Part shown: piece by piece, positions 19,201 through 21,677 of the stretch
Position numbering within the stretch: the first letter of the stretch is position 1
How the letters are laid out: the number at the start of each line of letters is the position of its first letter
NCBI GenBank assembly: GCA_016192525.1
Contig: JACPTZ010000153.1
Location: forward strand, 1 to 32,468
Source: Planctomycetota bacterium
Lineage (GTDB): Bacteria > Planctomycetota > MHYJ01 > JACPTZ01
DNA: 32,468 bases
Direction of reading: 5' to 3'
Program-made: the position numbers and the translations under genes
The notes under the pieces: model-generated
Told to the model about the DNA's origin: nothing
What the model saw: only the letters and a program-made list of their open reading frames with translations
Database searches by the model: none

Positions 19201-19944
19201 AGCTACTTCTGCAAGTACACCCTGGCCGGGGTGCGGGTGTGGGCCAACTCGACGCACGCGGCCGACTTCCGCCCCCCCTCGTTCTTCAACAGGATCATGA
19301 ACAAGTGCTACATCGCGCTCACGAACGACGGCAACGGGTGGGACTGGGGGTCGGTCGACAAGAACGGCGCAGGCGCCCTGCAGGGGAGCATGGGAGCGGC
19401 CACGGTCAATCGCTTCCCCTCGATCTGGGTGAGCCCGGGGTCCGCCACGTCCTGGCTCTTCCTGGCGCCGGAAACGAACAGCGCCTATGCCGTCCAGGGG
19501 GCTACCGGCACGAGCGCTTGGGTGTCTCCCGATCTGAACGGCCTCCCGACGACCCAGTGCATGAATCCCTCCTTCTACACCTGGGTTTATCTCGGCGTGG
19601 ATCAGCATATCTGCAAACTCCATCGAATCACCGGCGCCCTCGCTACGGACGGAGACGCCCCCGGAGAGGACTGGTCCACCACCGACTGGCTGAGAGGGAG
19701 CATATCCACGAACTACGTGAATTGGAACTCCAGGTTGTTCTGCGGGACGGAGAGCGGGTATTGCTATCAGATCTCGGTTTTCAACAACGAGACCGGCGGG
19801 AACGACGGTCAGAGTGGGATTACCAGCGGCTTTCCGTACCGCATCCCGGGGACGAGAATTGTCGGCGTCTCAATCTCTCTTTCTCCGAACCGAGTCTACT
19901 ATTCATGCGAGGACGGGCGGATACTGGCGTTCGTCATCCCCTGA
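1288..19944 (+). CDS. Giant secreted multi-domain beta-helix / lamin-tail / beta-propeller surface protein
   Basis: One frame is open for over 6,200 codons. A Sec signal peptide lies at 1459-1527 (basic GRRGK, hydrophobic AAIATLVAVLSLPALV, cleavage near VEA|ATT). Modules in order: beta-sandwich 1530-2020; right-handed beta-helix 2035-3080, ending INMGAYGGTPQAS; G-N-W-headed blocks from 3112, 4759, 6913 and 15304; DUF2341-like 6055-6370 with jelly roll 6382-6900; four Ig-like repeats 8134-10250; W-D-D-S repeats with two lamin-tail domains 11035-13800; second beta-helix 17170-18460, ending DIGADEYGA; PQQ-like propeller 18480-19944. The start is uncertain. GTG 1288 has GAGG 8 nt upstream, but GTG 1174, ATG 1198 and TTG 1333 are in frame, and two palindromes (1325-1352, 1401-1442) lie before the signal peptide. 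No LPXTG, PEP-CTERM or T9SS-type tail is seen: it ends RILAFVIP. Role inferred: extracellular adhesion or display. Confidence 0.92.
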   Translation: MPICATLFQPWRWSALRKQRTPSHECRSPAPLPRLRLTPARLPCGGGFGGQARHTPGRRGKFAAIATLVAVLSLPALVEAATTLSTSVARPNYAYHPPSPVTVEYYGTYRFTSTAALNITRILLTKDGTEPLTDVSAARLIVDDDNMRQGTNGASKPYGRPSVDATQETTVYTGTIGATTIDFTGLVIAVSATPVFVHLEIDTTAGGAGTLGFRIAAAADITISTGTVSGTGVPWVLGTSTFRTAAVQNSNFGSNNTYSSIQEAIDRTGFVAAPVTITIANTADVYAESGPTTPIFIDSTRVWGTDNTFTFTIAGPANQWARVEGTNTIFKITGVGYVYFQRLRIKNPGSTPTNTDSGILYTATSPGGWVKNCIFTDTMGGPGFVDSTGGKVENCTLVAENVNYSFADAQLVAWSTNATGGTLRNCIMYVRGSTSTTTRKYAVGVAATAQTGFTSDYNLFYAGGDNFNWTGLWGTTTGQHLFGASSWNTASAKDVNSLGATNGGAAAPDPQMVDPFNVTDASKDFHLASEFGYWSAAGVDTVVGTDDDVFALSSESSPALDLGDPTYAYTGELEDNGNRINMGAYGGTPQASLSGVRVPGANNDNITTWTENSSVFWNNAGNWSGRTPGTGAQRVPGIGGFTSAIVYIPARSDNYYAALNVTASIAALTISNYQNDSPTISGGYLWLYSATPYTLGVAGNVTIEPSLGWAPTLRIDDNAQTLNVVGNLDIAGDWLHYAGTVNLAGNLLASGTLSDTGGMFNLNGTGAQSVGPAGASIALYSLNFTGSGTTTVTSTTSLTVGAGGSTVGGTATVNFGDTGHTFAGDYTSTGTVTASSASMYFGGDFSSGGVFSHSGGAIVFNGTRDQAVSTGAWSLKNVLVDNTSASATVSFQSYLVAAGVFSLNGTNRARVTFLDGASWAGAVSVDGGLLDLAPLAATSYTATSGITVSSGAGLRLAVPAVLFLPTAGLTVNGDLFASSSGGSRPVITTTGTAGGAAASDHYALLFQPGAATDTIDINGLVVESPDGNGLDINGGGSQIVRLDDIQFESGNYGSQSPNAFTNTYLSLRGVTSGSYTFRLLDYDQNCKHNVKLPGYVDGINDLPGTSTANVRMLNALGSKGDQDISDTPSGGGYSWSGEGRDGDPDLDTHITWQYYKRWIGSVNTMWSLGANWEGGAAPRTTAPYDDVLISPGQPYDPVLDVTQGYSDDFMILDGGSFSFGTGATRYLSITGNASQASGGSIIPGLGRVLVEGSTDQQFGLSPLWELSVRPTTNATIRLTSDVVLRDDLFLMDGILDLNGHQLTVGDPTYGSTMLVDLDTDSDGVGELRLGTGARLTSGRNITTRRCAVTMSGDAVWTADDGAGVGTITATVGAAPGGGSWRMSDTAHFVFGDGDGADTFTTGNGASFTMTATALGAPYLELAGGASPASATFGASFTARLYGTNKPGITRRAADASGYFGLTLNGTVDIVGLNLTYANSSGLYVPSASNLYNLHHIYFGAGPFVGGATLLKIGDGTSVGGGFVSEECYFGNSADPPVYVTLDDGGGGFTLTMRLAVGSGEILGDSNIGTRETELNGAAINWSAAKLWAGVHQYKRQLTVPGTPAKRQTIEITYSGATTPTAATVRARCSSSSNNYRVYYNPSGSTWVELPREVRSWTDSSVVVRCEVQANGVTASTQYWIAYGSGSAGTAPSYSSLVLYDDFESDNGWTVVDTSTTDGGWARGDPASGSAQEPADDTTPGPGVNCYATGLAAGQDHDGTRTDLRSPTIDLASYNSVNNGGTSCPITFQYDRWFNRPSNDTFEVTGAANGVSFTEVYESLATTAPAWTTTLPTGQITDASKTSNFRLQFSFINAGAAGNPEEAALDEVYLFPAVVAATFVGAGDDSAIGGLWSETLNWSPFGVPASSDDVVVDDWIVPYTEAPNVDASFAGTITNLEIQNTSPGALILNRFLTVQGDLTIGYPTGLLSGAIGNTNAQQLTVQGDWTVHAPSSFNAETGGGGTVIFTGGTARDVIRGNGTTVFQDVTVAAGAGATTVSVDPDSGGSVKIAGTLTINSAQIFEIASGKTLRVVSAGGTATAITANGTLRLKDGSTLDFEGKASPDFTTVTIASTGSLSTSGTTDSARATITSSDTSVDGDGYAFIANTASGVNLSYYNFYYPGRDGLKIVAANAIGGLSNGNFDYPSNGADAINLGVLLNFIDYNFGAGTSISGCSFQNSGGATNVANVRGGHTIIQVPAGSDSTNHATITFASTAPGTTGAFSGEAYDQDLNDIIAWPDTAGAVAPDLTAAVASDDSGAGAGIQYGDRVVITFNRPTNGLTIPTGTYLFEDFNRSDVSVGNPSSFTSDQIWTVGAGQYGVGANESVDGNTNTDDWMTTSCSQAYGTWEFKFRFSSMGSNASHQLKFYLVANVASPDCQGYFVYLTPNSDLAEGNNRIELRRRDGVSEVTIGGGGWAGDTATHTARVTRDKDSNWSLLLDGTPYGAGTDGTYTSSSYVLIRNRNADGTGGEPNWGSPSPMNDIVRVDDISLDINSILPVTGRTWGSIASAVWSQNSYPNDRLTVTMGSGASLLVGDSIGIGYRTIRDVTNAITATGSPPAISGTFGGVVAPHLISAIANDPPAETPGPDSGDTVILRFDASTNAYAIAAAKIDGVLRLAGGTHTWGTIVSAGWSSWMATNDTLTVTLGTGATIGVGDTITIASGTIKDSGGTVNAVGSPPEISGDFGVAAITVSTVSAADPFPVAAGAGAGDTITLTFSQSTNGYEIDSGNIGTVLVLSGANPAGPTWGTISSADWSDNYKTLTVTLNAGPTMGASGDGGDTAISIAAGTIKDASGTNDCTAGPFSITGSFGTAPVPVLRTALAEDYTAGGPGVQDGDRVVFTFDSPTDGDTTGIATMVPLSVGAWGGLQNPPNAGGNQQWLDGNRILVVYLDSADCTIVPATSQAQDNPGASGRNQYIESAAGTNPGISAPTTDDSTGWPITIAGTFGPGVTGYYYDDPDTPTGVTTPTLRLLVNGASQGTTSSAVSGAYSFSVLILPGDRLIVYKDAAATPYASAVTVNGVGDSVTDLLLYSDYVTVRNHAAGTTATSDINTAKGAYADADMRFSIAGSTLSILSTAAPQTLYVMNHFTPGGAITFNSNRLRLGNGTFTNGAYANAPATLQVDNGTFTFGNVGATATTVTVAGTVTMSNGAINLGSGTAARTLRVDGAYTQSGGTLILADAIETIDFNYSVTFSGSAATVISAGLITCAGDWDDSAASGAMSPSGGTVRFDGVFPTSWTNHVVISEVQIAGDGGADDEFIELYNPTSSAVTLTGWKIELYDSTGGSTGDLVSSFPATTIAAYSYVLVASPAYNGGASDVSYSSGFRMSSNNSVRFVNASAVYVDGVAWGSATGGGREGGSAYPINPPSEQSMERKPIASTQGNGVDSDNNNSDFGAASPSAPQSSASAGEEPIGAIQTIVQRQSPPAAGGPNSFYHLLISANTETIVRTLANGEASGGLAVNGDFTVSTGIFEAGQDRTHEIGGRLILGSTSAKFLFGAGGTGTTVNVHSTNDSGASAALTVTGGVLSMGLAGDVMTVDGGVTMSAQPVISNGRIDVAKGWDDSTSSGFVPTGGKVRFNGSSAGTWLIKQRTAASPSSFYDLEIAGTAGTVIYQPAVNGVFANGNLTVANDFTTSGSGVFDTGIGFTHTIGGRLIVSGGTFQFNTAGDCTVNVNSTYDAGIGGALAVSSGSLAMDSAGDTLDVAGGAKFTGGGVTISGGEIRVADSWDDSGASGGFTPTGGSVRFDGNPGTGWTNHVVISEIQVAGDGGAPADDEFVELYNPTSAAVTLTGWKIMLYDGANTYQGDLVTSFPVTTIAAFSYVLVAPGEYNGATARDVAYDTAFRMANSNSIRLRDSLAQTVDGVGWGNVSGGGTELTSVFGNPASNGSIYRAPSHFEGGGIDTGDNSSDFAFASPSIPQAISSGSQEPPGAVQTILQRTSPPAAGGPNNFHHLVVNANRETLVIPNTNANAIGNLTIGGDLTITSGKFETGQDRTHGVSGRLVLNGTNGRLLFTGSGAGSAVNVNSSNDSGGSAALTLAGGALTMGLAGDVLAVAGGVTVSSGTPGAGVTSGRIDVAKGWDDSGASGGWTPAGGTVRFNGGTVATYAIKQRTAATRNRFYHLTIDPSVAATYQVVEVVTTATYPSGAPFQVLGNMAVSVGIFDAENAAADDPFVSIGGTLTISAGALFDAEGDIATIAVAGSTTVGGELRIPDGTFDADGIFDATGGTVTFLAAGTGTLKLGAAVTSLGTFTAGNGTVIYDATTAQTVDAVTYYNLSLTKGTSAAAADRTATAGAGFTISNNLTIAENGGFDTIFAIGANTVVVTGATSCPGEVKIGTGKFDANGSFDATGGAVTFTAAGELELSGAVTSLGTLDVGASPTALVRYNNTTTDVTVQAAWYGRLILDPGAGRTLTAFAGGTVQTQDTLTVNSGRFLIPDTGNVMVDGDGAGTADLIVSAGATLEMNGGATGSTLAMEDTTILRLSGTFLANTGPVYPKVTSYSPGVSRYEFNVESGGLVTIGGMILESPYTSANRGLHLKPGAQTVGLDIDNVTFDAPEGTGAFLYLELGGAVSTDFAFGGCTFNGAPQYTVRTNATWTAGKRVIMIGAVNGGPATENDRDSGTVTPGSIVWGLQTIWTGGAATTSWNTPGNWDNGIPDFQTDAIIPTAAWNPILDGAGGACAKLDVTTGAFTIGSALTLDVYGDISNTGTITMTNGAIRATGGALQQTLTLGASAMYNLTIDKTAGIVVPGSDLTIANALTITSGEMSYAAMGASPRSVGCNTFTLQTGGAFTFGAGSAARTLTATTFTMTGGTILIDDANETLTANGNVTISGGTVTMSAGTIVCGGHWDDTLGDGAFVPTGGVVRITGGTTHNVSQRSALTANTFYNLEVDNGLVTVVPLTALTVTNRLRLLVGASSIFDTGVGLTHTIGTQLLIEGGTFRFATTGDATVNVDGTGDAGDAIPALKIAGGALSMDSAGDLLSVDGGVLIASGSEAVTGGEIAVAKGWDDSGGSGAWTPTGGTVRFNGSVTPGTYAIKQRTAATRNEFNNLTIAGASISYIYQIQEVVTDAEYPTGFPFRVAGALTVSGGQFDLENAAADDPYVTVVGAVSVSAATTLDGTANASTFRVGGDWSTCGTWNPGSMTVGFNGAGVQNIASSSSTSTELVNTADNGGDITVADTSTFAPGGGTAYVGGDDFTYTGKSVPSGAGGLLGIAGVSGVTASGTSVRGTNTFSNLEVGIDTTTPTVVLGNHTTVTATASSLVSEGTLRLNGFTLTLSGTGAAPGNTVLSGGALQLDAGSTLALASGATLTVSAGGTIRTSGTTSSTRATITRSGSSGTYDFVVNGTLGLDYYRVRYCGANGMQVGAGALDIDGLGDGNFDGLANGDFDFPVAGNALLNFTGYDGASPAGVYGCRFGNSVGMANAKGVKGTVVGAAGILTFFGWSGAIGGPDFEIDASNKVDWATTVYSVLSGGTVVEQYVGVAAALANATAANNIVESRGSGIEDLGGASIAFPNQAGIILRNAFLANGSLQGSGGGAGNRGTLRNCFVAFAALGQSIGGTAALDSVDNCTVVEEVDDAITRITAGTVRNTAYTGAAGEISGAQTTCATGVVAATVFSDATRRDYHLKPAASSLIDQGTNLGFAPADDIDGNTRGIDDALTADGGDLSRWDIGADEYGAVLVGGAPGSIPAWSSASAPGGVLMGALDSPMDYSWWMGLLYGGTTTGGAALNDSFVMLNPMNGTVAYSLDLPGALGVSNAHTRAVPSTLRLSSGTPTQDLFAVSVDTDNPADGISDKLLCLLATEFRTGTVSVTNASAIVTGTGTAWQTSSPAAAANDKFVGPDNVTYTVGSVDSDTQITLTTAYGGATIAGASYRIGRLALYTGFSGNGVLDSTDGANALYQPVGQATFAGDGTDNFLWIPAATAVGGTSYFCKYTLAGVRVWANSTHAADFRPPSFFNRIMNKCYIALTNDGNGWDWGSVDKNGAGALQGSMGAATVNRFPSIWVSPGSATSWLFLAPETNSAYAVQGATGTSAWVSPDLNGLPTTQCMNPSFYTWVYLGVDQHICKLHRITGALATDGDAPGEDWSTTDWLRGSISTNYVNWNSRLFCGTESGYCYQISVFNNETGGNDGQSGITSGFPYRIPGTRIVGVSISLSPNRVYYSCEDGRILAFVIP
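1325..1442. repeat. Two palindromic repeats inside the annotated 5' coding region
   Basis: 1325-1352 is a perfect stem-loop: GGAGTGCGTTGC, loop GGAA, GCAACGCACTCC. 1401-1442 has GCCTGCCCGCC and GGCGGGCAGGC arms around a 20-nt centre. Both resemble dispersed intergenic repeats rather than coding sequence, yet they lie in frame with and upstream of the signal peptide. No ATG, GTG or TTG occurs in that frame between 1442 and the hydrophobic core. They must therefore be translated, or the start is non-canonical, or the frame is broken here. Confidence 0.75.
6055..6900 (+). other. Domain pair in the first giant gene: DUF2341-like plus jelly-roll lectin-like
   Basis: The stretch starting YKRQLTVPGTPAKRQTIEI and running to QYWIAYGSGSAG has the strand pattern of DUF2341 modules: an opening Y-x-R-x-(L/I)-T motif, variable strands and a closing Y-W-I-x-Y-G-S. 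It is followed at once by LYDDFESDNGW and about 170 residues of jelly-roll type (ConA/MAM-like) sequence ending in DEVYLF. The same order recurs in the second giant gene (27817-28730), where YRIEIGSEL leads to VWLYYGNAAP and FKDDFEDGTLNAW. Assignment is from motif appearance only. Carbohydrate binding is the usual inference for such jelly rolls. Confidence 0.5.
8134..10250 (+). repeat. Four tandem Ig-like (Big/SbsA-type) repeats, the first interrupted by a jelly-roll domain
   Basis: Units start at about 8134, 9106, 9463 and 9844. Each opens with A-x-D-P/S-type strands, then (Y)GD(R/T)(V/I)xxxF and (S/P)TNG, then TWG(T/S)I-S-A-x-W-S, LTVT(L/M), a GD-x-I-x-I strand, and closes (I/P)-x-I-(S/T)-G-x-F-G. 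Units 2 to 4 are about 355-400 nt. Unit 1 is about 970 nt because about 615 nt (8264-8878) lie between TNGLTIPTGT and NSILPVTGRTWG. This extra segment begins LFEDFNRSDVSVGNPSSF and ends VRVDDISLDI, like a free-standing jelly-roll domain. Unit 4 is the most diverged. Such Ig-like domains are common stalk elements in bacterial surface proteins. Confidence 0.65.
11101..11664 (+). other. Lamin-tail domain 1 (LTD) inserted in a W-D-D-S repeat
   Basis: VVISEVQIAGDGGADDEF, IELYNPTSSAVTLTGWKI, SYVLVASPAY and VDGVAWG form the standard bacterial LTD pattern (I-x-E-(I/V), D-E-(F/Y)-(I/V)-E-(L/I)-x-N, L-x-G-W, D-x-V-x-W-G). The domain sits between GGTVRFDG and QRQSPPAAGG, positions that are nearly adjacent in uninterrupted copies of the surrounding repeat. 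About one fifth of codons in 11161-11460 end in A or T, roughly 22 of 103 counted by eye, more than in the second copy. Confidence 0.75.
12646..13212 (+). other. Lamin-tail domain 2 (LTD), same insertion site as LTD 1
   Basis: VVISEIQVAGDGGAPADDEF, VELYNPTSAAVTLTGWKI, SYVLVAPGEY and VDGVGWG mark the second LTD, clearly paralogous to the one at 11101-11664. It lies between GGSVRFDG and QRTSPPAAGG, so the insertion point is the same. Only about 8 of 104 codons in 12703-13010 end in A or T, counted by eye. The flanking repeat units are also similar between the two copies, so duplication probably involved about 1.15 kb (11035-12190 and 12577-13755). Confidence 0.75.
18016..18025 (+). repeat. G10 homopolymer tract inside the first giant gene
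   Basis: Ten consecutive G encode the Gly run of GSGGGAG within the second beta-helix. It is the longest single-base run noticed in the window. G8 runs occur at 7279-7286, 13569-13576 and 15768-15775 of the same gene, and G9 at 32086-32094 of the second giant gene. A one-base slip at 18016 would remove the normal C-terminal 640 residues, including the propeller. Confidence 0.85.
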
Positions 19945-19947
19945 CGG

Positions 19948-20128
19948 CAGGGGCCAGGGGTCAGGGGCCAGGGGTCAGGGGTCAGGGGTCAGGGGTCAGG
20001 GGCCAGGGGCCAGGGGACAGGGGACAGGGGACAGGGGACAGGGGACAGGGGAAGGGGGCAGGCGGCGGGGGGCCGGGGGCAGGGGGTCGGGGCCCGGGGG
20101 TCGGGGGCCAGGGGCCAGAGGGCAGGGC
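19948..20128 (+). repeat. CAGGGGN heptamer minisatellite with G-quadruplex potential
   Basis: Fifteen uninterrupted heptamers CAGGGG(T/C/A) run from 19948 to 20052, beginning 4 nt after the stop codon of the giant gene. They are followed by a degenerate GGGG-rich tail to about 20128. The last base changes in blocks (T-rich copies, then C, then six A copies), suggesting slippage expansion of sub-variants. Runs of four G separated by 3 nt meet the usual G-quadruplex pattern many times on the + strand. Nothing coding is seen here or in 20129-20207. Confidence 0.9.
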
Positions 20129-20207
20129 AACTGCAGGTAGGGGCGGGGACCGGCCGGTCTTCGGATTGCGGATTGAGCAGAAGCGGAAACGTACGAGGTT
20201 ACCGCAT

Positions 20208-20342
20208 TGTCATCCTGAGCGTCGGGCGCAGCCCGACGCGAAAGATCGCCAGCGCCTCCGCGCGAGTGTGCCTTGTCTCGGTCAAGGCTGGCGATCCTTC
20301 ACTTCGCCCGCCAAACGGCGGCGGGCTTCGTTCAGGATGACA
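20208..20342. mobile_element. MITE-like inverted-repeat element, 135 bp
   Basis: The ends are perfect 11-bp inverted repeats, TGTCATCCTGA at 20208-20218 and TCAGGATGACA at 20332-20342. Internal sub-stems include GATCGCCAGC near 20245 against GCTGGCGATC near 20288, and GGGCGCAGCCC. I recognise the TGTCATCCTGA family as a dispersed non-coding repeat seen in many GC-rich bacteria. No transposase is encoded, and no target-site duplication was established. Confidence 0.65.
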
Positions 20343-20392
20343 AGATCCGGGGCGCTAACCTCGTACGCGGAAACAACGGGGCGCCTTCGTAG

Positions 20393-20493
20393 GGGCGGGT
20401 GCCGACCGGTCGCTGGAGATTGGACGACTTCGCCGCGAGAGTCTCGCGGACGGCTACGCGGTCAGTCCTGCACGATGAGGTCGGGACCCGCCC
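20393..20493. repeat. GGGCGGGT/ACCCGCCC inverted-repeat region with internal hairpin
   Basis: GGGCGGGT at 20393-20400 pairs with ACCCGCCC at 20486-20493. Inside lies a tight hairpin, CCGCGAGA-G-TCTCGCGG, at 20433-20449. The outer arms are short, so the element boundaries are a guess. It fills most of the gap between the preceding MITE-like element and the promoter at 20612. No gene is seen in 20343-20611. Confidence 0.35.
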
Positions 20494-20611
20494 GGTAGGG
20501 GCAGGGGCTCCCGAGCGCAACATGAGATTCGACGCCAAGGAAGTTCGCCAGAACATAAGTACTTTTAGAATAGCGTGATAGGCTATACTCCCACTTTGTG
20601 ACAAATCGGGG

Positions 20612-20639
20612 TTGACAACGCCTCAGGAAGGTGTAGACT
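20612..20639 (+). promoter_or_regulatory. Sigma-70-type promoter of the 53-residue peptide gene
   Basis: A perfect -35 box TTGACA (20612-20617) and a -10 box TAGACT (20634-20639, 4 of 6 consensus) are 16 nt apart in a locally AT-richer segment. Transcription would start near 20646, leaving a leader of about 75 nt before the ATG at 20721. This is the best promoter match noticed in the window. Confidence 0.65.
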
Positions 20640-20720
20640 GATACTTGCACACGTGACTCGCCGCCGCTCGCGCGGGTGGGGCGAATCGCGGTGCCGGCGC
20701 CTTGCGCAGGGAGGAAGAAC

Positions 20721-20882
20721 ATGCCGCAGAACAAGAAGGCCGCGAAGAAGCCGATGGGGAAGAAGCAGATGAAGTCGATCCGGGGCGGGATCTCCGAACA
20801 GGGTCTGAACATGATCGCCGCACACCGCCCGTTCAATGCGCCGCCGGACACGACCCCTCCTCCGGGGACGGGGCCGGGCTAG
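20721..20882 (+). CDS. Small peptide precursor with double-glycine type leader (53 aa), candidate secreted peptide
   Basis: ATG 20721 is preceded by GGGAGG (20709-20714) with a 6-nt spacer, and a sigma-70 promoter lies about 80 nt upstream. The product is 53 residues: a Lys-rich start (MPQNKKAAKKPMGKKQ), then MKSIRGG, then a 30-residue tail ISEQGLNMIAAHRP... ending in a Pro/Gly/Thr-rich PPPGTGPG. Counting back from the Gly-Gly, the hydrophobic positions M(-12), M(-7) and I(-4) and a Gln at -8 match the known double-glycine leader pattern L-S-x-x-E-L-x-x-I-x-G-G that C39 peptidase/ABC exporters cleave. The tail has no Cys, so lanthionine or disulphide chemistry is unlikely. No exporter or modifying enzyme is in the window. 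An ordinary small basic protein is the alternative. That it is a gene is fairly sure; that it is a peptide precursor is inferred. Confidence 0.7.
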   Translation: MPQNKKAAKKPMGKKQMKSIRGGISEQGLNMIAAHRPFNAPPDTTPPPGTGPG

Positions 20883-20902
20883 ACAATCTCAGAACTCGCC
20901 GT

Positions 20903-20993
20903 CCGCAGGGGCACGGCGCCACCGTGCCCCTGCGGCGGGCCCCTGAGCAGGCCCTCGGCGATTTCAGGTTTCGCCCGGGCGTGCTCAGGGGCC
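20903..20993. terminator. Two strong stem-loops between convergent genes (possible bidirectional terminator)
   Basis: 20903-20935 has a 14-bp perfect stem, CCGCAGGGGCACGG / CCGTGCCCCTGCGG, with a 5-nt loop. 20938-20993 has a 12-bp perfect stem, GGCCCCTGAGCA / TGCTCAGGGGCC, with a 32-nt loop. They occupy the 127-nt space between the stop codons of the convergent genes at 20882 and 21010. No T-tract follows on either strand, so they are not canonical intrinsic terminators. Position suggests transcription blocking or mRNA 3'-end protection. Confidence 0.5.
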
Positions 20994-21009
20994 TTGCTCT
21001 CAGGCGCCG

Positions 21010-21345
21010 CTATGAGAACAGCACCCCGAAGTGGATGCGGGCCGTGCCCCCCGTGCGGTTGTCCACCCTCAGCGTGAACTTCGTACTCGCCAGCTGAGCC
21101 TGGGGGTTCTGCGCGAAGTAGCGGGTCACGTCGAAGGGGCTTTCGCCGGGCGGGGCGCCGTCCGGATTGAACAGGAACGGAAGGTCCGCCGGGTTGTCCC
21201 CCGTGATGCTGAGGACGATCACGTCCGGACGTCCGCCGCAGATGAACTTGACGTTGCTCAGCGGCGAAGGCTGCGCCGTGTCCAGCTCCCGCAGTTCCTG
21301 GACCCCGGGCGGGACCTCCGGGTACTCCATCGAGACGCTTCCCAT
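21010..21345 (-). CDS. Small protein of unknown function (111 aa), second gene of minus-strand operon
   Basis: The start is ATG at 21345-21343 on the minus strand, supported by GGAGGG 8 nt upstream. A longer in-frame extension exists but runs through the upstream 45-residue gene and the repeats, and lacks support. The 111-residue product begins MGSVSMEYPEVPPGVQEL, has a central segment NVKFICGGRPDVIVLSITGD, then a Pro-rich FLFNPDGAPPGESPFDVTRY, and ends in strand-like FTLRVDN...ARIHFGVLFS. There is no signal peptide or membrane segment, and a single Cys. The alternation of short strands and turns suggests a small beta-sandwich. I do not recognise the family. It follows the 45-residue gene by 37 nt and is probably cotranscribed from the promoter at 21554-21582. 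It converges on the 53-residue peptide gene. Confidence 0.7.
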   Translation of the reverse strand: MGSVSMEYPEVPPGVQELRELDTAQPSPLSNVKFICGGRPDVIVLSITGDNPADLPFLFNPDGAPPGESPFDVTRYFAQNPQAQLASTKFTLRVDNRTGGTARIHFGVLFS

Positions 21346-21382
21346 GTCGTCGTCCCTCCATAGAGTGAAGTGAAAAGCGGCG

Positions 21383-21520
21383 TCACCTGGGCGCGCGCCG
21401 GGTGACGACCGGCTGGCGCGTGTGCGGTCGGCCCGGCACGCGCGGGCCGCCCGGCGATGCTCCCCCCGACCGGCGCACGACGACCGGCTGGCGGGTGTAC
21501 GGACTTCCCGGAACAGGCAT
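21383..21520 (-). CDS. Micro-protein of 45 aa with duplicated T-R-Q-P-V-V motif
   Basis: ATG at 21520-21518 (minus strand) follows a full AGGAGG Shine-Dalgarno with a 5-nt spacer and a promoter-like pair 34 nt further upstream. The frame closes at TGA 21385-21383. The product is 45 residues, Arg/Pro/Gly/Val-rich with no Cys or acidic residue. It contains an internal duplication: YTRQPVVVRRSGG at residues 8-20 and HTRQPVVTRRAPR at 33-45, a 25-residue period joined by ASPGGPRVPGRP. The net charge is strongly positive. Function unknown. An RNA- or nucleic-acid-binding micro-protein, an antimicrobial-like peptide, or a leader peptide for the downstream gene are all possible. The translation signals are better than those of either giant gene, which argues for a real gene despite its size. 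Confidence 0.6.
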   Translation of the reverse strand: MPVPGSPYTRQPVVVRRSGGASPGGPRVPGRPHTRQPVVTRRAPR

Positions 21521-21553
21521 GCTGTCCTCCTTTCTCCAGATGGGGTTGGACAA

Positions 21554-21582
21554 ATCGTAGGCAAAACCGGGTTCGCTGTCGA
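21554..21582 (-). promoter_or_regulatory. Sigma-70-type promoter of the minus-strand small operon
   Basis: Read on the minus strand, TCGACA (21582-21577, 5 of 6 match to TTGACA) and TACGAT (21559-21554, 4 of 6 match to TATAAT) are exactly 17 nt apart. Transcription would start near 21547, giving a leader of about 27 nt before the ATG at 21520. Segment 21583-21677 beyond it shows no gene that I can support. Confidence 0.55.
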
Positions 21583-21677
21583 GCGAAATGCTCTGAAGAC
21601 GTTGTTCAGGTGCAAGAGGCTCTCTAATCCTGCAACGCTGAGGAAGCGTTTCCGGGAAGCGGTGGCCTTTGGCAACG

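Noticed and set aside
19948-20128. Possible CRISPR array
   Set aside because: The period is 7 nt with no unique spacers. It is a minisatellite.
18051-20498. Plus-strand open frame continuing past the giant gene's stop through the heptamer repeats
   Set aside because: It is an Arg-rich shadow frame, open because of GC bias. It would be reached only after a one-base slip at the G10 tract and shows no domain.
20903-20935. Canonical rho-independent terminator
   Set aside because: The stem is strong but no T-run follows on either strand, so only a possible structured end is claimed.
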